Numbered from the stretch's first letter, positions 8,668 through 17,631 are shown. The stretch is 64,000 bases of DNA from Pantoea sp. 18069 (GCF_902706035.1 NZ_CACSJA010000001.1:368086-432085), one strand, 5' to 3'. Made by a program: numbers and translations. Notes: generated by a model from the sequence alone, not told the origin.

Positions 8668-9777
8668 TCAGTACTCCTCCTCTTCGCGGTCTATCGCCGC
8701 ATCGAGCGCGTCCTGCGCGGCGCTGAACACCGACTGGCGCTGCTCGGTGGTCGCAAACACGCGCTCGGGCATATCGCGCAGCAGCCCCTTGACGGCGGTC
8801 AGGAACTGGACCTGGGGCTCGGCGTCGCGCACACCGCAACGCTCGCTCAGGCTGGTGAAGCGCTGCGCGGACGCCCATTTCTCGGCACTCAGATCCACCA
8901 GGCCGGACATCAGCACCACGGGTGACATGCCGACGATGTGGTATTTCTGTGCCAGCATCGTCTGCAGCGTCTTGCAGCCATCGAGCACCGTGGCCACGAT
9001 GCCCAGCTGGAACAGGTCGCTCAGCAGCGTCTGCAAACGCGCCGGCGCACACGATGGCTGCGCCGCCGCAATGTCCTGCCCGAGAGCCTGGGTCAGGCGC
9101 TGCAATCCGACCGCGAAATCCTGGTCGCCAAAGCGTTCCAGCGCCAGCTTGAGCGTTCCCGCCAGCGACGACTCGCCCAGCACCACGTCGCGATAGGCCG
9201 CCTGGAACTGCGCGATGTCCACACGGGTCGCGCCGGCCTCGGCCGCCGTTGCCTGTGTATTGATGTCCGCGCGTATTGCCGGGCCCTGGACCATCTCGAG
9301 GTCCTGCAGCACCTCGCGCAGTTCCTCGAGCACCTCTCTTGCCACCCCGTCGCGCTCGCCTTGCTGCAAGGCGTAATGCAATGCCATGAACTGCGACGTG
9401 GGCTCGCCGAACGCCTGGCGCGCCAGTTGGGCCGGGTCGCCCTGGCCTGAGAGCATGCGCCTGGCAAGCAACGCCAGTTGGTCTTGTTCGTCACAGGCCT
9501 TGGCCGCATCCATATAGGCCATGATGGCCTCGACGCTGATCGTCTCGAGCGAACGCCGACCCTCCTTGCGACGCTCGGCAGAATGCCTGGACTCCACCTT
9601 CTCGGCGTGGTGCATGCTGATCTCCTCGGCCGCGTCGGCCAGCATGGAGTCAGCGTCGTCGACGAGGACCTGCTGGCCCGCGAACTGCCCTACCGCGGCC
9701 TGGGTCTGTCCCTGGGCACGGCTTTGCAGTCCCGTGCCATCGGATGAGGATGTGTTGAAGGATTCAATTCTGGCCAT
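8668..9777 (-). CDS. sctW: T3SS gatekeeper SctW (BopN/YopN-TyeA/MxiC type)
   Basis: A 369-aa protein. It has a disordered N-terminal secretion and chaperone-binding region with Gln-rich stretches (about residues 1-70), then helical HrpJ-type repeats, and a C-terminal TyeA-like part ending in AAIDREEEEY. YopN and TyeA are thus fused, as in MxiC and BopN, with similar length. Gatekeepers block effector release until translocators have been exported. The ATG at 9777 is chosen because MARIESFNT gives a typical secreted N-terminus and a G-rich ribosome site (GTAGGGG) lies just upstream; the long in-frame extension upstream looks non-coding. It starts the minus-strand sctW-X-Y-V unit, divergent from the translocator operon. 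Confidence 0.85.
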   Translation of the reverse strand: MARIESFNTSSSDGTGLQSRAQGQTQAAVGQFAGQQVLVDDADSMLADAAEEISMHHAEKVESRHSAERRKEGRRSLETISVEAIMAYMDAAKACDEQDQLALLARRMLSGQGDPAQLARQAFGEPTSQFMALHYALQQGERDGVAREVLEELREVLQDLEMVQGPAIRADINTQATAAEAGATRVDIAQFQAAYRDVVLGESSLAGTLKLALERFGDQDFAVGLQRLTQALGQDIAAAQPSCAPARLQTLLSDLFQLGIVATVLDGCKTLQTMLAQKYHIVGMSPVVLMSGLVDLSAEKWASAQRFTSLSERCGVRDAEPQVQFLTAVKGLLRDMPERVFATTEQRQSVFSAAQDALDAAIDREEEEY

Positions 9778-9967
9778 GGCCCCTACCAATGGATGACATG
9801 CGCGCGTCGCCGCTTCTGTCAGTAACACGGGCAGGCAGACGGTTCCCGATCCCAGGAAAAGCCCACGCGCAGTGGGAACCAGATGGCCAGTGCGGTTACT
9901 CAAGGGGACAAGGCAGGGCGCCAGCGCGCTGCCACCCCATTTTTTGCCGCAACGCAAAGGACTTCCG

Positions 9968-10267
9968 ATGGCCGCCGACACCTCACCCGAAAGCATCATG
10001 GCCCAGGCCCAGGCACTGATCGATCAGGTGCAACGCGATCTCGATGCGGGCGATGCGCTGTACCGCGACCTGGGGCTGGATCCCGATAGCACGCGCGCAG
10101 CGCTGCAGGCGCAGCTCACGCCCGAACTGCACGCCCAGGCCCGGGAGGCGTTCGAGAAAGACAAGCAGGACATAGAGGACCAGTTCCGCGAGGACCTGGC
10201 CCGCGCCGGATTGACGGCGCCCAGCAAAAGCCCCAAACCCACGCGCCGCCCTCGCTTCATGGTCTGA
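9968..10267 (+). CDS. Small T3SS-associated hypothetical protein
   Basis: A 99-aa hydrophilic, mostly helical and acidic protein (QALIDQVQRDLDAGDALYRD, then DKQDIEDQFREDLARAG) ending in a basic tail (KPTRRPRFMV). AAAGGA lies upstream of the ATG at 9968. I do not recognise the family. It is the first gene of the plus-strand translocator operon, directly before two Bsp22-like genes. A small chaperone or an early secreted helper of the tip proteins is possible but unproven. Confidence 0.6.
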   Translation: MAADTSPESIMAQAQALIDQVQRDLDAGDALYRDLGLDPDSTRAALQAQLTPELHAQAREAFEKDKQDIEDQFREDLARAGLTAPSKSPKPTRRPRFMV

Positions 10268-10303
10268 AGCCAGCTAGCGCTCCTCCTTGCCTGAAAGTCC
10301 TCC

Positions 10304-11191
10304 ATGGGCCCTCTTTCCGTTGACCTCAGCTCCATCACCCTCATCAGCCAGGCCGATCTCGATGCCATGGACCTGGGCACCGCGATCCAGCTGGTTCAGG
10401 GCCAGCGTGCCGCCTTGCTTGAGGACCAACTCAAGGACCAGTTGAAGGAAATACAGAACCGCAACCTGAAAATCAGCGAACTCAATGCGACCTTGAGTAG
10501 CGCGCGCGAGCTGACGTCGCAGTTTGGCGAAAAGGATGGCACGGGAAAAAAAATCACCGATTTAATCAACGACCAGAGAGGAAATATCAAAAAGACAGAC
10601 GAATGGAAAACAGAAAATGAAGCACACAAGAAGAAGCAGGTCGAAAACAACGCGGCTGGCGTCAGCGCTCAAGATGCCATCATACAAACCGCCGAAGGAA
10701 ATTTAAGGAAAATAAAGGAATCTACGGAAAAAGCATTTGGCAAATCTCTTTCAGATGCCGATTTTGTATCAATTATCAATATAGCTGGTCTTATTACAAA
10801 GAAACAGCCTTATGAAGATTTTGCAAAAGAATTCATAGCAGAAAATAAAACACTGTCCAAAGCAAAAGAAGACAAAACCAACTTTCAAAAAGCAAAAATA
10901 GAGAATTTGGAGATCCCGGACAGCCAGACAAAAGCCGGAAACATGCTGGAAAATCTGAAAAATTCGGCCCGCCAAGCCAATATGGAAGTGGATATCAACA
11001 ACAAGGGCGATCTGAACACCCTGGTTGAGAACATCAAGTCCCTGATCGACTCGCTGAGCAACAGCCAGCAGATGGACATGCTGCGTCTGCAGAACTACTC
11101 GAACAAATACAACGAAACATTCGAGACGCGGACCAATATGATCAAGAAGGAGCACGACTTGAATACCCAAATTTCCAACAATACACGATAA
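10304..11191 (+). CDS. sctA: Bsp22-like T3SS tip/filament protein, long paralogue
   Basis: A 295-aa protein. Its N-terminus (AMDLGTAIQLVQGQRAALL) and C-terminus (SLSNSQQMDMLRLQNYSNKY) match the two conserved coiled-coil ends of Bordetella Bsp22, the filamentous tip protein that lengthens the needle and meets the host cell. It is longer than the Bsp22 of about 205 aa. The extra middle part (roughly bases 10,540-10,990) is Lys/Asn/Ile-rich and clearly AT-rich, while both ends have the GC-rich codon use of the neighbours, so the gene looks mosaic. A related shorter gene follows 29 nt later. Secretion through the T3SS is expected; there is no signal peptide. Confidence 0.8.
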   Translation: MGPLSVDLSSITLISQADLDAMDLGTAIQLVQGQRAALLEDQLKDQLKEIQNRNLKISELNATLSSARELTSQFGEKDGTGKKITDLINDQRGNIKKTDEWKTENEAHKKKQVENNAAGVSAQDAIIQTAEGNLRKIKESTEKAFGKSLSDADFVSIINIAGLITKKQPYEDFAKEFIAENKTLSKAKEDKTNFQKAKIENLEIPDSQTKAGNMLENLKNSARQANMEVDINNKGDLNTLVENIKSLIDSLSNSQQMDMLRLQNYSNKYNETFETRTNMIKKEHDLNTQISNNTR

Positions 11192-11220
11192 CCCCCATCC
11201 AACCGCTGCATGGAGAATTC

Positions 11221-11730
11221 ATGAGTATTTCTTTAGGCCTCAACAACCTGCAACAGATCGGCCGTGCAGAAATTGCCAGCATGGATCTGCAAACCGCGTT
11301 GCTGACCGTCAACAGCATGCGCATAGGCAATCTCGAAACGTCGTTGAAAAATCAGGTTTCGGAAGTGCAAGAGAGAAATATCCAGATGCGCGACACCAAC
11401 GACTTGATGAGTCTGGCGCGATCGCTGATGGCAAAGTTTGCAACCGATGCACAAAGCTCCGACAGAATTCCCGAAGGAACGGAACTCGATGCGTTCACCA
11501 AATCCGCCAAAGCCATGGGTTTCGATGCCGGCAGCGTCGGCAACAAGGGCGAACTGGGCGCCGCCATCGAGAACTTCAAGTCGCGGGTCGATTCTCTGAG
11601 CAATACCCAGCAGATTGCCATGCTGCATCTGCAAAGCGCTTCGAACAAGTACAACGAAGCAGTCACTTTGCAGACCAATACCCTCAAGAGCATGCATGAC
11701 CTCAATATGACCATCACCCAAAAGATGTGA
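11221..11730 (+). CDS. Bsp22-like T3SS tip/filament protein, short paralogue
   Basis: A 169-aa protein with the same ends as the preceding gene product: SMDLQTALLTVNSMRIGNLE near the N-terminus and SLSNTQQIAMLHLQSASNKY near the C-terminus. The middle is short and GC-normal. GGAG lies 8 nt before the ATG. Two tandem tip-type genes in one cluster are unusual. They might form a mixed filament, act at different stages, or one might be a relic; the sequence cannot tell. The product is probably secreted and mostly coiled coil. Confidence 0.8.
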   Translation: MSISLGLNNLQQIGRAEIASMDLQTALLTVNSMRIGNLETSLKNQVSEVQERNIQMRDTNDLMSLARSLMAKFATDAQSSDRIPEGTELDAFTKSAKAMGFDAGSVGNKGELGAAIENFKSRVDSLSNTQQIAMLHLQSASNKYNEAVTLQTNTLKSMHDLNMTITQKM

Positions 11731-11739
11731 GGAGTTCCC

Positions 11740-12246
11740 ATGAGCGCCCTTCCCTCCACAGACGATCTTCCCGCACAAGTACTGGAACTCCTGAGCCATG
11801 GCGGAGGTCTGGGCACGATTTTCGGCTACACCGACGACGAATACGAGGCGCTGTACGCGCTGGGCCACAACCACTACAGCCAGCAGCGCTACCTCGATGC
11901 CGCGAAGTGTTTTGGTTTTCTGGTGGCACACAAGTCGCTGGAGCCGCGCTTCATGAATGCATTTGCCTCCTGCATGCAGATGCTCAAGCGCTACCAGGAG
12001 GCCATCCAGTACTACTCGACCGCTTCCGTGCTGGACCTCGAGGACCCGCTGCCGACCTTCCATACAGCGGAATGCTTCATCGCGCTGGAGATGCCGGAGC
12101 AGGCGCGTGAAGCCTTGGTGCTGGTCATTGCCCAATGCCGGCAACCCCAGTGGGAGGCGCTGCGCCAACGCGCCCAGGCCCTGCTGAAGTTGCTCGCGGG
12201 AGACGACGCGCAGCCTGCGCCCACAGGCAAGGAGCACACGCAATGA
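11740..12246 (+). CDS. SycD/LcrH-type translocator chaperone (BcrH1-like)
   Basis: A 168-aa class II T3SS chaperone with three TPR units. ALYALGHNHYSQQRYLDAAK, then PRFMNAFASCMQMLKRYQEA and DPLPTFHTAECFIALEMPEQ, are the classic SycD/IpgC/BcrH patterns. These proteins hold hydrophobic translocators in the cytoplasm. The gene overlaps the SctE translocator gene by 4 nt (ATGA) and has AGGAG before its start, so it is likely made together with its client. Confidence 0.92.
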   Translation: MSALPSTDDLPAQVLELLSHGGGLGTIFGYTDDEYEALYALGHNHYSQQRYLDAAKCFGFLVAHKSLEPRFMNAFASCMQMLKRYQEAIQYYSTASVLDLEDPLPTFHTAECFIALEMPEQAREALVLVIAQCRQPQWEALRQRAQALLKLLAGDDAQPAPTGKEHTQ

Positions 12247-13481
12247 GCGACGGTCTCGCGATCACCAAACCCCACACCACCTTCGCAGCGCCGCTGGAAA
12301 GCGCTGCGCCGGGCGTCGCTACGCCGGGCGAGGGGCTTGGCGTGCAGGCGCTGCCCGCGCAAACCACCGAGCACCTCGCGGGCCAGGCCAACACTCCGTC
12401 CGCGAAAGATCGTGGCGAACTCCTGATTGCAAACCGGCACGGCGCACCCGCCCTGGCCGCGGTGACGAGCCAATTTGCGCCCGAAGAGCTGGTACTGATA
12501 CTGCAGGCGCTGAAGATGAAAACCCAGGAGGGCCAGCTGCGCACGGCCAAGGAGGGACTGGGCATCACGCGCCAGAAGCTCGAGCAGGAACACAAGAAAT
12601 CTCTCGACAAGCTCGAGGAAGCGATCAAGAAGGGGGAAAGTGCCGCCGCCAAAAGCAAGGCCTCGAAGATTTTCGGCTGGGTAACCCAGGTCGGTGCCGT
12701 GGTCGGCAGCCTGGTGGCAGTGGTTGCGCTGTCGGGCGTCACGGGCATCACCGCTGGCGCAGGTGCGCCGCTGCTCGCGCTCGCGGTCATTGGCCTGGTC
12801 GCCTCCTCCATCAGCCTGACCTCGTCGATCGTCCAGGCCGCAGGTGGCCCGCCCGCGGACCTCAATGCGGCCATGACCTGGTCCTGCAAATCCTTGCTCA
12901 AGGTCTTTGGCGTTCCCGAGGAGAAGCTCGAGGCCGCGAGCAAGATCATGGCCGGCTCGCTGGGCGTCGCCACGGGCGCGGTCTTGCTCGATGCACAGCT
13001 CGTGGGTGGCCTCGCATCTGGCGTTGTTCAGATCTCCAGTGGCAGCGAAAACTGGGCGGCGGTCACCGGCGCCGCCGTCACCGCACTCGCCAGCATTGCG
13101 ATTGCGGTGGTGATGATCATGGCCACCGCCGGGGCCGGCAGCACCGATGCGGCCAAGGAGGCCCTGAAGTCTGTTTCGCAGATCTCGAAAATCTTGCAGC
13201 ACTCGGCTCCCATTGTTTCCTCCGGGGGATCGCTCGCCTCTTCCGGCCTGGATATCGATGCATCTTTCGACGAGCATGCCGCGGCCTCGGCCCAGGTGGA
13301 CCGCCAGAAGTTCTCCGCCATCATCGCCAAGCTGCAGGCACTGATGGAAGAGGACAGCGAACAGATCACCCAGATCGTCAAGGACATCCAGGAATCGCTG
13401 TCACAGGTCTCCAAAATGATCATGCAGGCCGGTGAGAACCGGTCGCAGATTGCCGCCAACCTCGGGCACTCGATGGCCTGA
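12243..13481 (+). CDS. sctE: T3SS translocator SctE (BopB/YopB-like)
   Basis: A 412-aa pore-forming translocator. After an N-terminal secretion region of about 80 residues comes a coiled coil (about 100-140, GITRQKLEQEHKKSLDKLEE). Two hydrophobic hairpin regions follow, at about residues 145-200 (VTQVGAVVGSLVAVVALSGV and neighbours) and 260-300 (GAAVTALASIAIAVVMIMAT), then another amphipathic coiled coil. This is the YopB/IpaB/BopB plan. Together with SctB it inserts into the host membrane. It is translationally coupled to its chaperone gene and followed 18 nt later by the SctB gene. Confidence 0.9.
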   Translation: MSDGLAITKPHTTFAAPLESAAPGVATPGEGLGVQALPAQTTEHLAGQANTPSAKDRGELLIANRHGAPALAAVTSQFAPEELVLILQALKMKTQEGQLRTAKEGLGITRQKLEQEHKKSLDKLEEAIKKGESAAAKSKASKIFGWVTQVGAVVGSLVAVVALSGVTGITAGAGAPLLALAVIGLVASSISLTSSIVQAAGGPPADLNAAMTWSCKSLLKVFGVPEEKLEAASKIMAGSLGVATGAVLLDAQLVGGLASGVVQISSGSENWAAVTGAAVTALASIAIAVVMIMATAGAGSTDAAKEALKSVSQISKILQHSAPIVSSGGSLASSGLDIDASFDEHAAASAQVDRQKFSAIIAKLQALMEEDSEQITQIVKDIQESLSQVSKMIMQAGENRSQIAANLGHSMA

Positions 13482-13499
13482 CGCAGCAGAAAGACTTCC

Positions 13500-14804
13500 A
13501 TGAACGTCAACGTCAATAGCAAACCGTATAGCCCCCCTGCCCAGCTCGGCAACATGGCGACGCAATCCGCCGCGGATGTCAAGACGCCGCACAGCGCGAC
13601 CATCATCAATTACCAGAGCGAAGAAAGCCCCATGGGCAAAACACAGGGCCCATCGGCCGGGCGCGCTGAAAGCACGCACGCGTCGCCCCAGGAGGTGAGT
13701 GCAGATCTGAAAAAGGTGATGGACGACATGCCTTTCGACATGTCGGCAATTCTTGCCGTCGTACGCAAGAACGCCCAGGAAATCCGCAAAGCCAATGTGC
13801 TGGCGCGTGACATGGAACTCAAGGCCCAGTTCAACGAGCTGGTCAAATCCGCGGACGACATGAAGACCGCGGCCAATTACCGGCTGGCTGCGGGACTTAT
13901 CCAGGGCACGGTACAGACCATGATGGCAGGCGTTCAGTTGCACTCGAGCGCTCAGGCGGCGAACGAAGCGGCGAAAGGCGTCGATCCGCAAAAGCAAGGC
14001 CAGGCACTGCAGGAAGAAGCCAGGGTCTTGAACGCCAGTGCAACCGAGCTCGAGTCGAAGGCCCAGGCCGCGCGCACGGGAACCGCCCCTTCGACCAATG
14101 ATGCGGTGGCTGGTGCCGATCACACGGCAGCCACCATCGAGAAGGAAACCGCTGCCAAGGACCAGGCGCAAATCGAAGCCGAATGGGAAATCCTGAACCA
14201 GGATGAAATCAAGACGGCCATGGAGACAGACGAGACGCGGGTCGCGCAGAGCACCCCGGAGAGCATCGACGAGCAGCTCGCGGCCGATACGGCAAAAAGC
14301 GCTGCCGCTCGCGTGGCCGATGATTCCGTCAGTGAAGAAGCAAACACCGCCGTTGGCGCGGAAACCGAAACGGCCCAGGCCGCGGCAAAGGAAGCGGCCC
14401 CTGCGGCAAAAGCCGCAACAGCCGAAGAACTGGAGAGCGAAGCCAGCGCCCAGCGCATGCAGGCAAAAGACAAGAAAGCCGAGGCCCAGGCGAAGTTCGA
14501 GGAAGTCAAGGAAATCAATGCCAAGGCCGACAGCATCAAGGACTGGTGGGACGTCAGAAGCAAGCTTGGCGAGGCATTCTTGGGACAAACCTCGATCGCA
14601 GGCACGAAATTCGGCTCCGAGGTGTTCGATGTGCGCGCCAAGCGCCACGAATCCAGCGCCAAGGAGCATGAATCACAATCCGCACGCGCGAGTGATGCGA
14701 TCCAGAACGCCAAGGAAATCGCGCAGGACGTGCTGCAGAAGATGGAGTCGATCGAGCAGGCCAGGAACGACACCAACCGCGCCATCGTGCGCAACATGGG
14801 TTAA
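13500..14804 (+). CDS. sctB: T3SS translocator SctB (BopD/YopD-like) with long coiled-coil insertion
   Basis: A 434-aa protein. The family core is near residues 65-145 (AILAVVRKNAQEIRKANVLA, then NYRLAAGLIQGTVQTMMAGV, the membrane-active segment). The C-terminal amphipathic coiled coil ends in AIVRNMG. Between them, about residues 160-330 are an Ala/Glu/Lys-rich charged stretch that makes the protein clearly longer than BopD (about 310 aa). The gene lies between SctE and a second SycD-type chaperone gene, as in Bordetella. It is expected to form the host-membrane pore with SctE. Confidence 0.85.
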   Translation: MNVNVNSKPYSPPAQLGNMATQSAADVKTPHSATIINYQSEESPMGKTQGPSAGRAESTHASPQEVSADLKKVMDDMPFDMSAILAVVRKNAQEIRKANVLARDMELKAQFNELVKSADDMKTAANYRLAAGLIQGTVQTMMAGVQLHSSAQAANEAAKGVDPQKQGQALQEEARVLNASATELESKAQAARTGTAPSTNDAVAGADHTAATIEKETAAKDQAQIEAEWEILNQDEIKTAMETDETRVAQSTPESIDEQLAADTAKSAAARVADDSVSEEANTAVGAETETAQAAAKEAAPAAKAATAEELESEASAQRMQAKDKKAEAQAKFEEVKEINAKADSIKDWWDVRSKLGEAFLGQTSIAGTKFGSEVFDVRAKRHESSAKEHESQSARASDAIQNAKEIAQDVLQKMESIEQARNDTNRAIVRNMG

Positions 14805-14816
14805 GGAGCATTTGCC

Positions 14817-15302
14817 ATGACACCCTCTTGCGCCAACGCGATCGCGGCAGCGCTCGATGCCATCATCGCCGGCCAGATTCGCGAACTGCAGCAGTTGCCC
14901 AGCGCAAACCGCCTGCGCGAGGCCAGCCAGACAACGATCTATGCAATGGCCTGCGCCATGCTGCAGGCCGGGCAGTGGCAGCAGGCCAGCGCCTATCTTT
15001 CGTTCCTGCTGCTGTATGCGCCAACCCACCCCGACTACCTGCGCACCAAGGCCCAGTGCGCGATGCGCAATGACGACCCCATCCAGGCCACCCAGCTGCT
15101 GTCGCTGGCCTTGTATGTACAGCCTGAATCCAGTGCGATTGCCCTGTCCCTGGCCGAAGCCTTGATCGAGGCGGATGCGCCCGAGGTCGCACGCGAGCTG
15201 CTGCTGCAGTTGCGCCGGCTCGCCAGGCTTCCGGCCGATCTCACCGAACACACACGCGCCGGCCTGTTGCTGCAAGCGCTCGATAGCCATGCAGTTGCCT
15301 GA
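14817..15302 (+). CDS. Second SycD-type TPR chaperone (BcrH2-like)
   Basis: A 161-aa protein with TPR-like helix pairs (YAMACAMLQAGQWQQASAYL, then PDYLRTKAQCAMRNDDPIQA). It is the size of LcrH/SycD proteins but more divergent than the first chaperone of the cluster. Bordetella encodes two BcrH chaperones flanking bopB/bopD, and this gene takes the second position. It probably binds SctB or a tip protein. Its last 14 nt overlap the start of the next TPR gene. Confidence 0.8.
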   Translation: MTPSCANAIAAALDAIIAGQIRELQQLPSANRLREASQTTIYAMACAMLQAGQWQQASAYLSFLLLYAPTHPDYLRTKAQCAMRNDDPIQATQLLSLALYVQPESSAIALSLAEALIEADAPEVARELLLQLRRLARLPADLTEHTRAGLLLQALDSHAVA

Positions 15303-15711
15303 ACCGCCCGATGTCCAGCTGTTGACCCAGGTCGGCTTCCTCGCCGCCGGACGCGGCGACGCGCCGCGCGCGCTGCGCATCTTCGAGGCGCTGGCGCTGC
15401 TGCGGCCCGACCACGCCTTTGCCTTCGTCGGCCTGGCGACGGCACTGCTCAACGCCGGACGGGCCATCGACGCGGTGCAGCGGCTGCACACAGTGCGCCT
15501 GCCGGACGGTCCCGAATCGGACATGCTCGAGGCCTTCAAGGGCCTGGCACTGCAACTCGCCGGACGCAGCAGCGAAAGCACCTATGTGCTGCGCCAGGTC
15601 GTGGGCCGCGCGCGCACGGCCACTGCATCCGAAGGCGCGCTGCTCGCGGCCCGGCTGCTGGGCGAAGACCTCAATGCCGCATTGCGACCAGCGCCCGTCC
15701 TGTCTATCTGA
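15289..15711 (+). CDS. TPR-like T3SS chaperone (SctG/YscG-type)
   Basis: A 140-aa protein of TPR-like repeats (LLTQVGFLAAGRGDAPRALR, then FAFVGLATALLNAGRAIDAV). The ATG at 15289 lies within the end of the upstream gene, which signals coupling. Small TPR proteins of this kind include YscG (needle-subunit chaperone) and HrpB1-type proteins. The position just before the inner-rod gene suits a chaperone for rod or needle subunits. The exact family is uncertain. Confidence 0.6.
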   Translation: MQLPEPPDVQLLTQVGFLAAGRGDAPRALRIFEALALLRPDHAFAFVGLATALLNAGRAIDAVQRLHTVRLPDGPESDMLEAFKGLALQLAGRSSESTYVLRQVVGRARTATASEGALLAARLLGEDLNAALRPAPVLSI

Positions 15712-15725
15712 CCCAGGGGAATTCC

Positions 15726-16142
15726 ATGGAAATCATTGCCGGCCTTGCCTCCACACGCCTGGAACCCACGTTGTCCGCAGCGCCCGCCGCGGCGGCGCCG
15801 AACGCCGCCGCGGTCCAGCAGTTCGCGGCCTTGATGCAGGCCCCTGCGCCTGAAGCCGTCGCGCCCGCCGCGGCCAGCACGACGGCCCTGGCGACAACGG
15901 CCATGGCTCCGCAGAGCTTTGGCGACCGGGTCCTGCACGGCATGCAGAACGTATCCAACGACTTCCGCGAGAGCTGGACGCGCGCCTCCGAAACGCTGCG
16001 TCCCGACAGTGCTTCCATGGACATGCAGCAGATGCTGAGCCTGCAACTGCACCTGACCCAGACCTCGGTGCAATACGACCTGGTGGGCAAGGCCATCAGC
16101 CGCTCCACCCAGAACTTCGACCAACTGGTACGCGTGCAATGA
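15726..16142 (+). CDS. sctI: T3SS inner-rod protein SctI
   Basis: A 138-aa protein. The N-terminal half is Ala/Pro-rich and the C-terminal half is helical, ending in the family signature VGKAISRSTQNFDQLVRVQ. SctI (YscI/BscI/PrgJ) links the needle to the export gate. The gene opens the sctI-J-K-L-N-O-P-Q-R-S-T-U-C run, which is the Bordetella bsc order, and overlaps sctJ by ATGA. GGGGAATTCC precedes the start. Confidence 0.88.
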   Translation: MEIIAGLASTRLEPTLSAAPAAAAPNAAAVQQFAALMQAPAPEAVAPAAASTTALATTAMAPQSFGDRVLHGMQNVSNDFRESWTRASETLRPDSASMDMQQMLSLQLHLTQTSVQYDLVGKAISRSTQNFDQLVRVQ

Positions 16143-16957
16143 ACCTTCGATTTTCTGCGCCGCGACGGCTGCGCAGTGGGCTGCAAATGCTCGTACTCGT
16201 AACCTGCCTGATGCTTGCCGCCTGCGGCGGGCGCGTGGACCTGATGGGCGCGATTCCCGAAGACGAGGCCAACGAAGTGCTGGCCGCGCTGATCAATGCC
16301 TCCATCCCTACCCAGAAGGTACCGGGCAAGGAAGGCATGGTCGGCGTGCGCGTGGCCTCGGACAATGTGGGCCGCGCGCTGGAAGTGCTGCGCGACAAGG
16401 GCCTGCCGCGCGAGCGCTTTGCCGGCATGGGCCAGGTGTTCAAGAAGGAAGGCCTGATCTCCTCGCCGCTCGAGGAGCGCGCGCGCTACATCTACGCGCT
16501 GTCGCAGGAGCTGTCGAACACGCTGTCCAAGATCGACGGCGTGCTCACGGCGCGCGTGCACGTGGTGCTGCCCGAGCGCGGCACGGCCGGCGAAACCGGC
16601 GTGCCGTCGACGGCCGCGGTCTTCATCAAGCACCAGGACGGCTACAACCTCGAGATCATCCAGCCGCAGATCCGCCGCCTGGTCACGAACAGCATTCCCA
16701 GCCTGACCGCCGACCGGGTGTCGGTGGTGTTCGTCGCTTCGCAGGCGCGCGCCGGCGCCGCCCCGCCAGAAGGCGGCGCGCGCCAGATGGTCTGGGGCTT
16801 CGAGGTGCCCGCGCAAACCGCTCCGGGCCTGTCCCTGCTGCTCTGGTCGCTCGTCGGCATTGCCGCGGTTGCGCTCGCCGCGCTGGCCTATGGCCTGTGG
16901 CGCTACCGCAAGCTGCTCACGCCGGCGTCGCCCACCCTGACCGCCGAGGCCATGTGA
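16139..16957 (+). CDS. sctJ: T3SS inner-membrane ring lipoprotein SctJ
   Basis: A 272-aa YscJ/FliF-family lipoprotein. It has a lipoprotein signal peptide with the lipobox LMLAAC, two ring-building periplasmic domains (starting GAIPEDEANEVLAALI and RARYIYALSQELSNTLSKID), the strongly conserved VLPERG segment, and a C-terminal transmembrane helix near residue 235. SctJ with SctD builds the inner-membrane rings. It overlaps sctI at its start, and its stop region contains the GTG start of sctK. Confidence 0.95.
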   Translation: MNLRFSAPRRLRSGLQMLVLVTCLMLAACGGRVDLMGAIPEDEANEVLAALINASIPTQKVPGKEGMVGVRVASDNVGRALEVLRDKGLPRERFAGMGQVFKKEGLISSPLEERARYIYALSQELSNTLSKIDGVLTARVHVVLPERGTAGETGVPSTAAVFIKHQDGYNLEIIQPQIRRLVTNSIPSLTADRVSVVFVASQARAGAAPPEGGARQMVWGFEVPAQTAPGLSLLLWSLVGIAAVALAALAYGLWRYRKLLTPASPTLTAEAM

Positions 16958-17631
16958 GCAGCGCGCACCCCGCCCTCCCATCGGCGCCGCTGCAGCGCTT
17001 CAACCTGCTGCCCAGTCTCGGGCTGCATCCGAGCCGCGCCGCGCTCTGGCTGCCAGGCCATGCGACGGCGCCGGCCTGGCTGGCTGCGCCCGCGGCCCCG
17101 CGGCAATGGCACCGCCACTGGTCGACATTGCTGCTCGAACGCCTGCAGGCCGACGCGCAGCCGGTGCGCGACCTGTCGCACGCCGCAACGCCGCTCGCGC
17201 TCGCTGCGCCTGCGCTGCTGCAGGCCACGGCCCGGCATGCGGGGCTGCTGCTGCTGGGGAAAAACCTGCGCCGGCGCATTGCGCGCAGCGAAGTCGGCGC
17301 GGCCCAGGAAACGATAGGCCGTGCGGCATGGGACTGGGTCTGCCAGCAGGGCGCCGCGCTGCATCCAGGCCTTGAGGACCCGCAGCCGTGGCTGGACCAG
17401 GGGCTGGCCGCGGGCGCCGATCAGCTCGGCGCGGGCCTGCTGGCCCAGAGCTGGCACGACGCGCCCGCGCCTTTGCGCCGGCGCGCCGACTGGAAACTGC
17501 CCCTCGATGCCGAATCACCCGCCTTCCGCGAAGCCAGCGGCATGACCCCTCCGCAGGCCTGCGGCCTGTGCCTGCAGACCCTGCATTTCCTGGAGCCCGA
17601 ATGGCTTTCCTCATTCCCCACGATCCACTGA
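16954..17631 (+). CDS. sctK: T3SS sorting-platform protein SctK
   Basis: A 225-aa protein at the SctK position between sctJ and sctL. It shows a weak but typical YscK pattern: Trp-rich N-terminal part, [12 protein letters not shown] in the middle, and a C-terminal [19 protein letters not shown] segment. SctK joins SctQ, SctL and SctN in the cytoplasmic pods under the rings. I choose the GTG at 16954, which overlaps the sctJ stop; no good ATG exists nearby. It overlaps sctL by 31 nt. Confidence 0.8.
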   Translation: MSSAHPALPSAPLQRFNLLPSLGLHPSRAALWLPGHATAPAWLAAPAAPRQWHRHWSTLLLERLQADAQPVRDLSHAATPLALAAPALLQATARHAGLLLLGKNLRRRIARSEVGAAQETIGRAAWDWVCQQGAALHPGLEDPQPWLDQGLAAGADQLGAGLLAQSWHDAPAPLRRRADWKLPLDAESPAFREASGMTPPQACGLCLQTLHFLEPEWLSSFPTIH

